64,000 bases of DNA from Sphingobium sp. TKS (GCF_001563265.1 NZ_CP005083.1:4157001-4221000); one strand, 5' to 3'; numbered from the stretch's first letter, positions 1-9,751 are shown. Made by a program: numbers and translations. The notes: generated by a model from the letters alone, not told the origin.

Positions 1-641
1 CGGGCGACGTCCACCGCCGCTTCGGTATGGCCGGTGCGGACCAGCACGCCGCCATCCTTGGCCACCAGCGGGAAGACATGGCCGGGGGTGACGATATCGT
101 CGCGGCTCTTGGACCCGTCGATCGCGACGGAAATGGTGCGGGCGCGGTCGGCGGCGCTGATGCCGGTGGTAACGCCCTCGCGCGCCTCGATCGACACGGT
201 GAAGGCGGTTTCATGCCGCGTGCCATTGTTGCGGCTCATCAAACCCAGGCCCAGATGATCGACCCGGTCCTTGGTCAGCGCCAGGCAGATGAGGCCGCGG
301 CCATGGGTGGCCATGAAGTTGATCGCGTCGGGCGTCGCCATCTGCGCGGGGATGACTAGGTCGCCCTCATTTTCCCGGTCCTCGTCATCGACCAGGATGA
401 ACATGCGGCCGTTGCGGGCTTCGTTGATGATCTCTTCGGGGGAAGCGAGCGCGGTGCCGCCCTCGCGCTTGATGAGATAGCTTTCCAGCTTACCCAGTGT
501 TTCGGCAGTCGGGTTCCAGTCCGCCTCGCCCAGCTTGCGCAGGGAATTGGCGTGAAGGCCCGCCGCGCGGGCAAGGCCGGATCGCGACATGCCCCCATCG
601 GTGACGAGCGAGCGGACGGTATCGATAAGGGCTGACGACAT
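1..641 (-). CDS. ribB: 3,4-dihydroxy-2-butanone 4-phosphate synthase with N-terminal HTH domain (partial)
   Basis: Converts ribulose 5-phosphate to the four-carbon precursor of riboflavin. The C-terminus lies beyond the left edge; 213 residues are visible. Residues 85-94 carry the acidic [10 protein letters not shown] signature, followed by ATHGRGLIC (about 111-119) and [10 protein letters not shown] (about 202-211), all typical of RibB. Residues 1-62 are not part of the usual enzyme. They read as a Cro/C1-type helix-turn-helix ([20 protein letters not shown], then a [12 protein letters not shown] helix). Start chosen at the ATG at 641. The gene is last of a minus-strand rib block, and an 18-bp palindrome lies 51-68 nt upstream of its start. 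Whether a GTP cyclohydrolase II (RibA) domain follows cannot be seen. The RibB assignment is firm. A DNA-binding role for the N-terminus is inferred. Confidence 0.93.
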   Translation of the reverse strand, partial: MSSALIDTVRSLVTDGGMSRSGLARAAGLHANSLRKLGEADWNPTAETLGKLESYLIKREGGTALASPEEIINEARNGRMFILVDDEDRENEGDLVIPAQMATPDAINFMATHGRGLICLALTKDRVDHLGLGLMSRNNGTRHETAFTVSIEAREGVTTGISAADRARTISVAIDGSKSRDDIVTPGHVFPLVAKDGGVLVRTGHTEAAVDVA

Positions 642-691
642 GCTAACGACTCCTTCCCCGAGGCGGGGTCCGAAACGGAATGGTGTCGCAT

Positions 692-709
692 ATCACATCA
701 TGATGTGAT
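692..709. promoter_or_regulatory. Perfect 18-bp palindrome upstream of ribB, candidate operator
   Basis: ATCACATCATGATGTGAT is its own reverse complement. A further half-site, AATCACAT, lies at 722-729 and overlaps the end of ribE. The position, just upstream of ribB and inside the 83-bp ribE-ribB gap, suits an operator. The binding protein is unknown. The HTH domain of RibB is the obvious candidate, but this is inference. Confidence 0.6.
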
Positions 710-724
710 TATGGCAAGAGATAA

Positions 725-1339
725 TCACATTGTGCCGCTGCGAAGGCTCTGCATGCGGTCGAGATAGCGCGCCAGCACGTCGATCTCCAGATTGAAGGCG
801 CGGCCCGGTGTCAGGCTGTCCAGAGTCGTCGCGGCGGCAGTGTGGGGGATGATGTTCAGACCGAAATGGACGGAGCCATCGGCCTGGTCCTCCACCGTGT
901 TGACGGTCAGCGAGATGCCGTCGACCGTGATCGATCCCTTGGCGGCCAGAGCGGGCGCCAGTTTCGCGGGCGCGGCGATCAGAAGGCGGGTCGAATCGCC
1001 TTCGCTGGTGGCGGACACCAGCGTGCCTACGCCGTCGACATGGCCGGTCACGATATGGCCGCCCAGTTCGTCCCCGACCTTGAGCGCGCGTTCGAGATTG
1101 AGGCGGCCGCCTTGTTCCCACAGGCCCGGCGCGGTGCGGGCGGCGGTTTCGGCCGACAGGTCCACCGCAAACCAGTCCGCGCCCTTTTCGACCACCGTCA
1201 GGCAGGCGCCGGAACAGGCGATGGATGCCCCGATGGCAACCGTTTCCATGTCATAGGAACAGCCGATCACCAGGCGCAGGTCGCCGCGCTGCTCATGGGT
1301 ACGGATGGTGCCGATGTCGGTGATGATGCCGGTGAACAT
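725..1339 (-). CDS. ribE: Riboflavin synthase, alpha chain
   Basis: Dismutates two 6,7-dimethyl-8-ribityllumazines to riboflavin plus the pyrimidinedione. The 204-residue product starts with the family's usual MFTGIITDIG and has two lumazine-binding repeats. The second repeat begins near GGHIVTGHVDGVG, a conserved family motif. The ATG at 1339 is chosen because upstream in-frame sequence has no family similarity. It sits 67 nt downstream of ribD and 83 nt upstream of ribB on the same strand, so the three are probably co-transcribed. The lumazine synthase gene (ribH) is not seen in the window. Confidence 0.95.
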   Translation of the reverse strand: MFTGIITDIGTIRTHEQRGDLRLVIGCSYDMETVAIGASIACSGACLTVVEKGADWFAVDLSAETAARTAPGLWEQGGRLNLERALKVGDELGGHIVTGHVDGVGTLVSATSEGDSTRLLIAAPAKLAPALAAKGSITVDGISLTVNTVEDQADGSVHFGLNIIPHTAAATTLDSLTPGRAFNLEIDVLARYLDRMQSLRSGTM

Positions 1340-1406
1340 GATCGCTGATCCATTTTTTCCCGTTCGGGCCGAGCCGGACGAACTTATGTTTGAGTTTTGC
1401 CGTGAT

Positions 1407-2360
1407 CTAGGCGCTACGCGTGCGAACGTAAACCTCCAGCCGGTCCTCGCCCAGCCGCCGTTCGTCGCTGAGCCGCCAGCGGCCATGGGCGTCGGCAAGA
1501 TCGGTCAGGCCGATATCGCCTATGCCCGCCAGCCCCGCCCCGATGACGATCGGCGCGCGATAGAGCAGCAGCCGATCGACCAGATCGGCGCGCAGAAAGG
1601 CGGCGGCGGTCTGCGCGCCACCCTCGACCAGCAGATGATCGACCTGGGGCAGAGTGGCGATGTCCTCCGGCGCGGCGATGCTTTCCCAGCCTTTGGGCAC
1701 GGCGGCATGGCTGAGCAGCACGCGTCGCGGCGAGCGATCCTCCAGCCCGGCCAGTCGCACGTCCAGGCGCGGCGCATCGGCGCGTAGCGTCCCGCCGCCG
1801 ACCAATATGGCGTCATGCCGCGCCCGTTCCATATGGGCATGGGCGCGGGCCGCATCGCCGGTGATCCAGCGGCTGGACCCGTCGGCCAGCGCGATCCGGC
1901 CGTCGAGCGACAGCCCAAGCTTGAGCGTGACGGCCGGCCGGCCCAGCGTCTCGCGCAGCACAAAACCGCGCATGGCGGCGGCGGCTTCCTGCGCCATCAG
2001 CCCCATCTCGACGGCGATGCCGCGCTTGCGCAGCCAGGCGGCGCCCTGTCCGTCGGTACGCGGATCGGGATCGCGCAGGGCTATGACGACGCGGCGCACG
2101 CCCGCCCGCGCCATCAGGTCGGCGCAGCGCGGGCCGCGTGGGGACAGATGGAAGCACGGCTCCAGCGTCACATAGGCGGTGGCGCCGTGGGCGCGGTCCA
2201 TCGCCTGCTCCAGCGCCTGGGCTTCGGCATGGGGGCGACCGCCCTTTTGCGTCCATCCCCGGCCGACGACATGGCCGTCGCGCACGATCAGGCAGCCGAC
2301 ATTGGGATTGGGGGTGGAAAGCCCGCGCCCGCGTTCCGACAGGGCGATGGCAGCCGCCAT
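1407..2360 (-). CDS. ribD: Bifunctional riboflavin deaminase/reductase RibD
   Basis: Catalyses the second and third steps of riboflavin synthesis. The N-terminal cytidine-deaminase-like domain has the zinc motif H44-A-E46 with C69 and C79 (TLEPCFHLSPRGPRC). The C-terminal reductase domain begins near TLKLGLSLDGRIA at about residue 145 and includes LVEGGAQTAAAF. At 317 residues it is slightly shorter than many family members (about 360). In-frame sequence upstream (AQDRRF before the ATG) resembles normal RibD N-termini, so the true start may be a non-ATG codon up to 60 nt earlier. Confidence 0.93.
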   Translation of the reverse strand: MAAAIALSERGRGLSTPNPNVGCLIVRDGHVVGRGWTQKGGRPHAEAQALEQAMDRAHGATAYVTLEPCFHLSPRGPRCADLMARAGVRRVVIALRDPDPRTDGQGAAWLRKRGIAVEMGLMAQEAAAAMRGFVLRETLGRPAVTLKLGLSLDGRIALADGSSRWITGDAARAHAHMERARHDAILVGGGTLRADAPRLDVRLAGLEDRSPRRVLLSHAAVPKGWESIAAPEDIATLPQVDHLLVEGGAQTAAAFLRADLVDRLLLYRAPIVIGAGLAGIGDIGLTDLADAHGRWRLSDERRLGEDRLEVYVRTRSA

Positions 2361-2416
2361 GAAACGCCGGTCCTGCGCGGGATCGGCGGGGGATCGGGCG
2401 GTTTTGGATCGGGCGC

Positions 2417-2848
2417 TCAGGGCTGGGCAGCTCCGCTTTGGGCTGATCCGGGGCCGGATCTTTCCGTCGCCTCGGCCTTGGCCAGCCGGGCGTCGAGCTG
2501 TGCGTTGATCTGCTTCAGCGCTTCCTTGCGGCGGGCGGTGTTACGCGCTTCGTCCTTCTTCCAGTCGATGCCGAAAATATCAGCGACGCCCTGCATCTCC
2601 TTCTGCTTCTTCTCGATCGCCGCCTCGCGCTTGGCGAGGTCGATCTTCTGCTGGAGGATGATCGCCGCGTCGGAACGGCTGGCGTCCCAGCTCTGCACAT
2701 AGAAGATCTGGTTGCGCGTCGGCATGGTGTTGGTGTTGGCGTCGACGATGAAGGCCCAGATGATGACCCAGGTGAACGCGACGGACAGGCCGAGCAACGG
2801 CCATTTATGAGGCCGGTTCTCACGAAAATAGCTCCACAGGTCGCTCAT
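2417..2848 (-). CDS. Small single-pass membrane protein of unknown function
   Basis: About 143 residues from the ATG at 2848 (an in-frame ATG at 2887 is an alternative; neither has a clear ribosome binding site). One hydrophobic segment (about residues 15-34, WPLLGLSVAFTWVIIWAFIV) follows a short basic N-terminus. The rest is charged and helical (KREAAIEKKQKEMQGV), suggesting a coiled coil on the other side of the membrane. I do not recognise a family. It lies between the tonB-like gene and ribD, same strand, and may be in one operon with them. Confidence 0.75.
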   Translation of the reverse strand: MSDLWSYFRENRPHKWPLLGLSVAFTWVIIWAFIVDANTNTMPTRNQIFYVQSWDASRSDAAIILQQKIDLAKREAAIEKKQKEMQGVADIFGIDWKKDEARNTARRKEALKQINAQLDARLAKAEATERSGPGSAQSGAAQP

Positions 2849-2970
2849 CGCGCTCTTGGGAGACACCGGACGGGGGAATATCGCCATCGCGCCGATATAG
2901 GGGAAGGCGGGGCCGGATGCAAAAGCGCTGTTGCCCGATGCGGTGATTTCCGGCCCCCTTCCCTTGGATT

Positions 2971-3657
2971 TCAAACGTCTGCGAGGCGGAAATGGACGGT
3001 CAGCACCTTGGCTGAACTGATCGCCACCCCATCCCGAGTCGCCGGGCGGAAGCGCCATTTGCGCAAGGCGTGGCGCTGGGTGGCGAGCCAGAAGGCTTCG
3101 TCGGTGGCGGACAGCCGCTCTATGTCGGTGACGCGGCCATCGGGACCGATGGTGACGCGGACCACGACCTTGCCCTCCATCCCCTGCCGAATCATCGTGC
3201 CGGGATAGTCGGGCTGGAAGGCGGCCAGTGCGCGGGGGTCGATGGTGGCGTCGGCCAGCACAGGCTCGAGGCCCGGCGGAATTATGGGTGGCGTGATCGT
3301 GCCCGTACCGGGATCGCCAGCGGCAATATGATCGTCGGCCTTCGTCGTGAAGCCGGTCGGCGGCGTGGGGACGGCCGGTTTTTCCACCACGGTCGGATGG
3401 GAATGGGGCAGGGGCTTGGCATCGCTTTCCGGCTGGGGCCGTTCCGGCGGAGGCGGCGTGTCAGCGACCGGATAGGTGGTCAGCGGCGGAGGATCGCGAA
3501 AGACGTCGATCATCTCCTTGGGCATCAGCAGATAGGCCCCGACCACCAGCGCATGAACGGCGATCGCACCGCCTATGCCGAAAGGGGATCGGGCGCCGCC
3601 GCTATAACCGGAAAGCTGAGCCTCGCCACCTGCTGTCCGCAACGTCATCAGTCGCAT
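2971..3657 (-). CDS. TonB-family energy transducer
   Basis: Links the proton-motive force to TonB-dependent outer-membrane receptors. The 228 residues comprise a membrane anchor at about 28-47 (GGAIAVHALVVGAYLLM), a proline-rich periplasmic spacer (about 60-115, with PPPPERPQPE) and a TonB C-terminal domain from about 147 (YPGTMIRQGMEGKVVVRV, then LRKWRFRPA). The ATG at 3657 follows a clear GGAGG seven bases upstream. No exbB or exbD is seen nearby. Two ATGTTRCAACAT dyads lie just upstream and could be its operators. Confidence 0.9.
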   Translation of the reverse strand: MRLMTLRTAGGEAQLSGYSGGARSPFGIGGAIAVHALVVGAYLLMPKEMIDVFRDPPPLTTYPVADTPPPPERPQPESDAKPLPHSHPTVVEKPAVPTPPTGFTTKADDHIAAGDPGTGTITPPIIPPGLEPVLADATIDPRALAAFQPDYPGTMIRQGMEGKVVVRVTIGPDGRVTDIERLSATDEAFWLATQRHALRKWRFRPATRDGVAISSAKVLTVHFRLADV

Positions 3658-3700
3658 ATCGCACCCTCCTGTCATGCGATCCCTCACGGATCGTCATGAC

Positions 3701-3735
3701 ATGTTACAACATAATTTTATGATATGTTGCAACAT
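3701..3735. promoter_or_regulatory. Two tandem 12-bp dyads upstream of the tonB-like gene
   Basis: ATGTTACAACAT (3701-3712) and ATGTTGCAACAT (3724-3735) are 23 bp apart. The second is a perfect palindrome. They lie 44-78 bp upstream of the start at 3657, in an AT-rich stretch that contrasts with the surroundings, as expected for a regulated promoter. The regulator is not identified; a metal-responsive repressor is possible for a TonB gene. Confidence 0.5.
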
Positions 3736-3841
3736 TAATTTTGATTGATGGAGTGAGCGACGGCATGCGCCAGCGCCTTTCCAACATCGGAAACTGGGTT
3801 CCTGCCTGCGCAGAAACACGGCTGGAATTAGCGGGGCAGTT

Positions 3842-5107
3842 CTACAGCAGGGTGTCGACGGCGTGGATGGCGAGTCCCACCAGCCCACCCACCAGCGTGC
3901 CGTTGACGCGGATATATTGCAGGTCGCGCCCGACCGCATGTTCGAGCCGGCTGGTGACAGTGCCCGCATCCCAGCCGCGCACGGTTTCGCTCACCAGCTT
4001 GACGATGGAGTCGCCATAGGTCGCCGTCGCCCCAACGGCGGCACGCCGCATGAAGCGGTTGATCAGCAGGCGCAGCCGGGCATCCTCCTGCAAGGTAGCG
4101 CCCAGTTGGTGGAGCGCTTCACCCAGACGCCCGGCCATGGCCTTGCCGGGATCGCGCACGGCCCGCAGCAGGCCGCTGCGCGCCTGCTCCCACAAGCCGT
4201 CGATCCAGCGCTGCATCGCCGGATTATCGACGATCTCGTCGCGGATGCGGGCGACGCGGGCCTGCATCTCCAGGTCGAACTGGAGGTCGGCGGCAAGCTT
4301 CGTCAGGCCTTCCTCCGCCTTCAGCCGCAGGCTGTGTCCGGCGTCCTGCGCCATGTCGGCCAGCAGTCTGCGCAGCCCGTCGATGATCGCGTTGGCAAGA
4401 TTTTCGTCCAGGCCGGTCCAGCGCAATATCTTGCCCGATCGGTCATGCACCATCTGGCGGATCAGATGGTCATTGGCCTCCAGCGTGCGGTCCGCCCAGA
4501 GGATGATGCCGTCCATCACAGGGGCATGGCGGCCGTCGCGCATCGCCGCCTCCAGCGCCTGGCCGATCAGCGGGGCGAGGTTCATCGCCCGCAGCCGCTG
4601 GGCGATGGCGCCCTTCACCATGCCGCCCAGCCGTTCCTGGTCGAGCGCCTCCAATATGTCGGCGGCGAGACGGGACGCGCCTTCGCGCAGCCGCCCGTCG
4701 CCGCTGGAGGGACTGGCGAGGAAGCGCCCCGCCACGCCCGCCATGTCCAGCCGCTGCATCCGCCGGGCGACGACGGCGGGTGTCAGGAAATTGTCGCGCA
4801 GGAACAAGGCGAGCGTGTCTCCGATCCGGTCCTTGTTGCGCGGAATGATCGCGGTGTGCGGGATCGGCAGGCCCAGCGGATGGCGGAACAGGGCGGTGAC
4901 GGCGAACCAGTCGGCCAGTCCGCCTACCATTGCCGCCTCGGCAAAGGCCTGAACAAAGCCGATGGCGGGGTGGAGGTGTACGGTGGCCCGCGCCGCCAGA
5001 AACAGCGCCGCCATGGCGAGCAGCATGCCCGTCGCCACCATCCGCATGCGCCGCGCCGGATGGACAGGACTGACGGCGACGGGGCGGGGCGGGGCAAGCA
5101 TTTTCAT
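3842..5107 (-). CDS. DUF445 family membrane protein
   Basis: Matches the DUF445 (YjiN-like) family of unknown function by length (421 residues) and by the conserved block EAAMVGGLADWFAVTALFRHP near residue 58, followed by PHTAIIPRNKDRIGDTLA. One transmembrane segment lies at about 24-40, and a hydrophobic stretch near the C-terminus (TLVGGLVGLAIHAVDTLL) could be a second. The middle is long, helical and charged. It is monocistronic, between the tonB-like gene and the RND operon. Confidence 0.9.
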   Translation of the reverse strand: MKMLAPPRPVAVSPVHPARRMRMVATGMLLAMAALFLAARATVHLHPAIGFVQAFAEAAMVGGLADWFAVTALFRHPLGLPIPHTAIIPRNKDRIGDTLALFLRDNFLTPAVVARRMQRLDMAGVAGRFLASPSSGDGRLREGASRLAADILEALDQERLGGMVKGAIAQRLRAMNLAPLIGQALEAAMRDGRHAPVMDGIILWADRTLEANDHLIRQMVHDRSGKILRWTGLDENLANAIIDGLRRLLADMAQDAGHSLRLKAEEGLTKLAADLQFDLEMQARVARIRDEIVDNPAMQRWIDGLWEQARSGLLRAVRDPGKAMAGRLGEALHQLGATLQEDARLRLLINRFMRRAAVGATATYGDSIVKLVSETVRGWDAGTVTSRLEHAVGRDLQYIRVNGTLVGGLVGLAIHAVDTLL

Positions 5108-5200
5108 GACCAGCTAACGGTTACGCCGCCGTTTCGTTCAGGCAAGTGCTTCTTTTCAGGGCTGGGGTGGTGGCTGCGATCGACCAAGCCATTAACGCAT

Positions 5201-5226
5201 CGTGCTCCTGCGAAGGCAGGAGCACG
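5201..5226. repeat. Dispersed palindromic hairpin repeat, copy 1
   Basis: A perfect 11-bp stem: CGTGCTCCTGC, loop GAAG, GCAGGAGCACG. Further copies are at 15152-15174 and 61730-61755. It lies between the ends of the RND pump gene and the DUF445 start and may also act as a terminator for nearby transcripts. Confidence 0.8.
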
Positions 5227-5270
5227 ACGTATTTCCAGGAAAACGGCGCAAGCCAGACCGCCTTACACTC

Positions 5271-8200
5271 CTATTCCGCCGGTTGCGCGGCCCCCGCCCG
5301 GTTGTCGCCGGGCTTGTAGGTCAGCAGGCGGCGGCCGAGGCGCGGGCCGACCCATTCCTCGATCCCCAGCGCCAGGCTGAAGGTCGCGGGCACGATCACC
5401 AGCGTCAGCACGGTCGACAGGATCAGGCCGCCGATCACGGTGATGCCCATCGGGGCGCGCCAGGCACCGTCGCCGCTCAGCGAAGCAGCGGTCGGCACCA
5501 TGCCAGCGACCATCGCCACGGTGGTCATGACGATCGGCTGGGCACGCTTGTGCCCGGCGTCGATGATCGCCTCCAGCTTGGGCACGCCCTTGCCCATCTC
5601 CTCCAGGGCGAAGTCGATGACCAGGATCGAGTTCTTGGCGACGATGCCCAGCAGCATCAGCAAGCCGATCAGCACCGGCATGGACACCGGATTGCCAGTC
5701 AGGTGCAGCGCCACCGCCCCGCCCAGCGGCGCCAGCAGCAGCGATCCCAGGTTGACGAAGGGCGGCATCAGCCGCTTGTAGAGCAGCGTCAGCACCGCCA
5801 GCACCAGCATGATGCCGGAAATGACCGCGATGACGAAATTCTGGATCATCTCCGCCTGCCACTTGCTGTCGCCGGTGTTCAGCTTCTGCACGCCCGGGAT
5901 CTGGCCGGCGGTGATCGCCTTCATGGTCGGCAAGGCATTGATCTTGACCATCGCCTGGCTGGTGACGATGCCCGGCGCCAGGTCCGCGCCCACGACGATG
6001 CGGCGGATCTGGTTGTAGCGGCGAATCTGCGTCGGTCCCGCGCCGAATTCGATGTCGGCCACGACCTTCAGCGGCACGGAGCCGCCGCTGACCGTGGGCA
6101 CCGGCATATTCTCGATCGTCGCAAGGTCGCGGCGGCTGTCTTCCGCTATCGCTACGCGGATCGGAATCTGCCGGTCGGACAGGGAGAATTTGGCGCTGTT
6201 CTGATCGATATCACCGATCGTCGCGACACGGATGGTCTGGCTGAGCGCGGCGGTGGTGACGCCCAGGCTGGCGGCCAGGTCGAAGCGCGGCTTGATGACG
6301 ATTTCCGGCCGGTTCATGTCGCCCGCGACCCGCGGCGCGCGGATTTCATGAATCCCCGCCATTTCCGACACCAGCTTGTTGGCGGTCTGCTCCAGCTTCA
6401 CCGGGTCGTCGCTACCGAACATGATGATGATGTCCCGGCCGAAGCCGCCGCCCGATTGCGATTGGAAATTGACGCGGGCGTCCGCGACCTGCTGGAATTT
6501 GGGCGCGATCTTGCGTTCCCATTCGACCGAGGAGATGGGCCGGTCCTTCCTCAGCGTCAGGTAAATGTCGGCGCCGGTCGTCTGGATATCGGCAAAGGCG
6601 GCTTCGACCATGTCCTTGTCGGCGGCGAGCATGTCCGCCACCTTGCGGGTGATCGCCGTGGTCTGCTGCAATGTGCTGCCGGGCACGGTTTCGACCTTCA
6701 CCTGGCTGAAATCCGTGTCGATCGTCGGCTGGAACGACATGGGCAGCGTGCCGAAGGCCGCGATGGTCGCGATGAAGGCCAGAAAGCCGAAGCCCATCGT
6801 CCAGATGCGATGGTCGCGAAGCCATGCGGTAAAACGCGCCGCACCGCCGCGGGCGCGATGGGCGACGGCCCGGCGTTCGTCCAGCGACCAGCGCAGCACC
6901 GCCATATAGACGTCCATCAGCCAGCCTTCGCCATGGCTTTCCTGGCCATGGGCCTTCAGGAAATAGGCGGCGATCATCGGCGTGATCAGGCGCGCGACCG
7001 CCAGGCTGAGCAGCACGGCGACCACCACGGTCATGCCGAACTGGATGAAGAACTGGCCCGAAATACCGGGCATCAGCGCCACCGGCAGGAACACCGCGAC
7101 GATCGCCATGGTCGTGGCCAACACCGCCAGGCCGATTTCGTCGGCGGCGTCGATGGAGGCCTGATAGGCGCTTTTGCCCATGCGCATGTGGCGCACGATA
7201 TTCTCGATCTCCACGATGGCGTCGTCCACCAGCACGCCCGCCACCAGGCTCAAGGCCAGCAGCGAGATGCCATTCAGGGTGAAGCCCATCATGTCCATGA
7301 ACCAGAAGGCCGGAATCGCGGACAGCGGAATGGCGAGCGCCGAGATCAAAGTGGCGCGCCAGTCGCGCAGGAAGAGAAAGACGATGACCACGGCCAGCAC
7401 CGCGCCCTCGATCATCGCCTGCATGGCGCTGTGATATTGGCCCTTGGTATATTCGACGCTGGTGTAGAGCTGTTTGTACTGGACCTTCGGATTTTCCTTC
7501 CGAAGCTGCTCCAGCACCTTCATCGCGTCGTCGAAGACGGTGACGTCGGACGATCCCTTGGCCTTTTCCATGCTGAAGCTGGTCACCTGCCGCCCGTTCA
7601 TCAGGGACAGCGTGCGCTGTTCGGCATACATGTCGCGCACATCGGCCAGGTCGGCCAGCTTGACGGTGCGGCCGCCGGAAATGGCGATCTGGGTTTGGCC
7701 CAGCGCATAGGCGTCGCGGGCGTTGCCCAGCACGCGGATCGCCTGTTCGGCCCCGGCGATTTCGGTGCGGCCGCCCGCCGCGTTCAGGTTCACTTGCTGA
7801 AGCTGCTGGTTGACCTGGGACGCGGTGATGCCATGCGATTGCAGCTTGGCGGGGTTCAGGATGACGCGGATTTCGCGGGACACGCCGCCGCCGCGCTTGA
7901 CCGCCGCCATGCCGGGCACCGCCAGCAGCCGCTTGGCCACGCTATTGTCGACATACCAGGACAGTTCCTCCAACGTCATGTCGGTCGCTTCGGCGCTGAA
8001 ATAGGCGATCGGCCCGCCGTCAATGTCGACGCGGCTGACCTGCGGTTCCAAAATGCCTTCGGGCAGGTCGCTGCGGATCTGGTCGACGGCGTTTTTCACA
8101 TCGTTGACGGCGCGGTCGACCGGCGTGCCGATCTGGAACTGCACATTGGTGTTGGACTGGCCCTCCGACACCCAGGAGGTGATCTCGTCCACGCCGCTGA

Positions 8201-8429
8201 TGCCGCGCACCGCCGCCTCGACGCGTTGCGTCACCTGCGTTTCCAGTTCGGTCGGCGCCGCGCCGGGCTGGCGCACGACGACGCTGGCCATGGGGAAGCT
8301 GATATCGGGATTCTGATTGACGTCCATCCGGCTGAAGCTGACGATGCCCGCCAGCAGCAGCGCCACGAACAGCACCAGCGGCGACACCGGGTTGCGGATG
8401 GCCCAGGCGGAAATATTACGAAAACTCAT
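5271..8429 (-). CDS. RND efflux pump inner-membrane transporter (AcrB/MexB superfamily)
   Basis: Proton-driven exporter of about 1052 residues, the normal size for HAE-type RND pumps. It has an N-terminal membrane helix ([13 protein letters not shown]), a periplasmic loop, and the paired aspartates D402-D403 in [13 protein letters not shown], which match the proton-relay pair of AcrB. A second half repeats the architecture. The ATG at 8429 is preceded by GAGGAAG; longer in-frame extension upstream lacks a site. It lies 109 bp downstream of the adaptor gene on the same strand. No TolC-like outer-membrane gene is present here. Substrates are unknown. Confidence 0.95.
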   Translation of the reverse strand: MSFRNISAWAIRNPVSPLVLFVALLLAGIVSFSRMDVNQNPDISFPMASVVVRQPGAAPTELETQVTQRVEAAVRGISGVDEITSWVSEGQSNTNVQFQIGTPVDRAVNDVKNAVDQIRSDLPEGILEPQVSRVDIDGGPIAYFSAEATDMTLEELSWYVDNSVAKRLLAVPGMAAVKRGGGVSREIRVILNPAKLQSHGITASQVNQQLQQVNLNAAGGRTEIAGAEQAIRVLGNARDAYALGQTQIAISGGRTVKLADLADVRDMYAEQRTLSLMNGRQVTSFSMEKAKGSSDVTVFDDAMKVLEQLRKENPKVQYKQLYTSVEYTKGQYHSAMQAMIEGAVLAVVIVFLFLRDWRATLISALAIPLSAIPAFWFMDMMGFTLNGISLLALSLVAGVLVDDAIVEIENIVRHMRMGKSAYQASIDAADEIGLAVLATTMAIVAVFLPVALMPGISGQFFIQFGMTVVVAVLLSLAVARLITPMIAAYFLKAHGQESHGEGWLMDVYMAVLRWSLDERRAVAHRARGGAARFTAWLRDHRIWTMGFGFLAFIATIAAFGTLPMSFQPTIDTDFSQVKVETVPGSTLQQTTAITRKVADMLAADKDMVEAAFADIQTTGADIYLTLRKDRPISSVEWERKIAPKFQQVADARVNFQSQSGGGFGRDIIIMFGSDDPVKLEQTANKLVSEMAGIHEIRAPRVAGDMNRPEIVIKPRFDLAASLGVTTAALSQTIRVATIGDIDQNSAKFSLSDRQIPIRVAIAEDSRRDLATIENMPVPTVSGGSVPLKVVADIEFGAGPTQIRRYNQIRRIVVGADLAPGIVTSQAMVKINALPTMKAITAGQIPGVQKLNTGDSKWQAEMIQNFVIAVISGIMLVLAVLTLLYKRLMPPFVNLGSLLLAPLGGAVALHLTGNPVSMPVLIGLLMLLGIVAKNSILVIDFALEEMGKGVPKLEAIIDAGHKRAQPIVMTTVAMVAGMVPTAASLSGDGAWRAPMGITVIGGLILSTVLTLVIVPATFSLALGIEEWVGPRLGRRLLTYKPGDNRAGAAQPAE

Positions 8430-8538
8430 GACGGCTTCCTCGCCTGCCGGTGGGCGCGCAAGTTTTTGTTGTCGCATCGTTTCAAGCGGAAAACCGGTTC
8501 CCACTTTTCCGCACGATGCTTTGGCGCGCCACGCCGCT

Positions 8539-9711
8539 TCATTTGGACTTGCTGACCTCTGGCTTCACCTTCTGCCCCGGCGTCAGAAAGGCGCCGGCCG
8601 AAGCCACGATGCGTTCATTGCCGTTGAGGCCGTTCAGGATCGACACGCCCGCATCCGTCACCTGGCCGATCTTGACGTCGCGCCGCTGCACTTCGTCGCG
8701 GCCGTTGACGACAAAGACATAATTGCCCTTCTCGTCGCTCTGCACCGCCGATTCCGGCAGCATCGGCGCGGAGCCGGTGCCGCTGACGATCGCGGCGGAG
8801 GCGAAACCGCCCGGACGGATCGCCGGATTATAGGGGATGGCGATCCGGGCAATGCCCTGACGATTCTGATTGTCGACCACCGGCGACACCTGCCAGACGC
8901 GTCCGGTAAATTGCTCGGTGCCACCGACCGGGGTGACGGTGGCGCTGTTGCCGGTGCGCAGCGTGGCCAGATCGCCTTCGCTGACCTGGGCCAGCATTTC
9001 CATCTCGCCACCCTTGGCCATGCGGAACAGCGTGGCACTGCCCGATCCGACGATCTGGCCCGGTTCCACCGCACGGGTCAGCACCAGCCCGGCGGCGGGC
9101 GCGCGGATGTCGAGGCGGCCGGTGCGGGCGCGCTGTTCGGCCAGTTGGGCAATGGCGACATTGACGCGGGCATTGGCGGCATCGCGGGTCGCGGTGCGCT
9201 GGTCGATGTCGGCCTGGCTGATGAAGCCGCGCGACACCAGCGCCTTGGCGCGGTCGAGCTGGGCCTGCGCCAGCTTGGCGTCGGCGCGGCTGACCTCCAC
9301 CTGCGCGGCGAGCGAGCGGATCTGTTCGGTCTGGACGGAGCGCTCGACGGTCGCGAGTATCTGGCCGGCGCGGACCCAGTCGCCCGGCTGCACCAGCACC
9401 CGCGTCACCGCACCGCCTTCGCCCACGACGCCCACCGGCATTTCCACCCGCGCGGCGAGCGATCCGGTGGCGCTGATGGTGTGCGACACAGTCGACTGGC
9501 CGGGGCTGATCACCGTCACGACCGGCGCCTGCGTGGCGCTGGCGGGGGTTTCCGCGCCCTTGCCGCGCATGCTGACCCAGGTGGCGACAGCGATCAGGAT
9601 GATGGCGACGACGGCGCCGATCACCAGCCTGCGGCGCCAGATCGAGCGCTCATCCTGATCGCCAAGGACATTTGCCGGCGCATCACCGACCAGCGGGGTT
9701 TCGTAATTCAT
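8539..9711 (-). CDS. RND periplasmic adaptor (membrane fusion protein)
   Basis: Bridges the RND pump to an outer-membrane channel. The 390 residues comprise a short cytoplasmic N-terminus, one membrane anchor at about 29-47 (LVIGAVVAIILIAVATWVS), the lipoyl/barrel-sandwich halves (VLVQPGDWVRAGQILA and LDIRAPAAGLVLTRAVEPG) flanking a helical hairpin (about 125-195), and beta-barrel/membrane-proximal domains. It is the first gene of a two-gene operon with the transporter. Confidence 0.94.
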   Translation of the reverse strand: MNYETPLVGDAPANVLGDQDERSIWRRRLVIGAVVAIILIAVATWVSMRGKGAETPASATQAPVVTVISPGQSTVSHTISATGSLAARVEMPVGVVGEGGAVTRVLVQPGDWVRAGQILATVERSVQTEQIRSLAAQVEVSRADAKLAQAQLDRAKALVSRGFISQADIDQRTATRDAANARVNVAIAQLAEQRARTGRLDIRAPAAGLVLTRAVEPGQIVGSGSATLFRMAKGGEMEMLAQVSEGDLATLRTGNSATVTPVGGTEQFTGRVWQVSPVVDNQNRQGIARIAIPYNPAIRPGGFASAAIVSGTGSAPMLPESAVQSDEKGNYVFVVNGRDEVQRRDVKIGQVTDAGVSILNGLNGNERIVASAGAFLTPGQKVKPEVSKSK

Positions 9712-9751
9712 CCTGAATCCATCTTTCGGCCATCAGCGCCGTTCGGGTTGC

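Noticed and set aside
642..724. FMN riboswitch before ribB
   Set aside because: The gap is too short and contains no RFN-type conserved segments; a palindrome is found instead.
5108..5140. EcfG-like promoter upstream of the DUF445 gene (TGAAC-N16-CGTT)
   Set aside because: One mismatch in the strongly conserved GGAAC part; too weak alone.
5202..8555. A 1117-residue plus-strand reading frame opposite the RND transporter gene
   Set aside because: His/Gln/Arg/Asp-rich composition with no domain logic; the minus-strand frame has full RND motifs. It is a GC-bias shadow.
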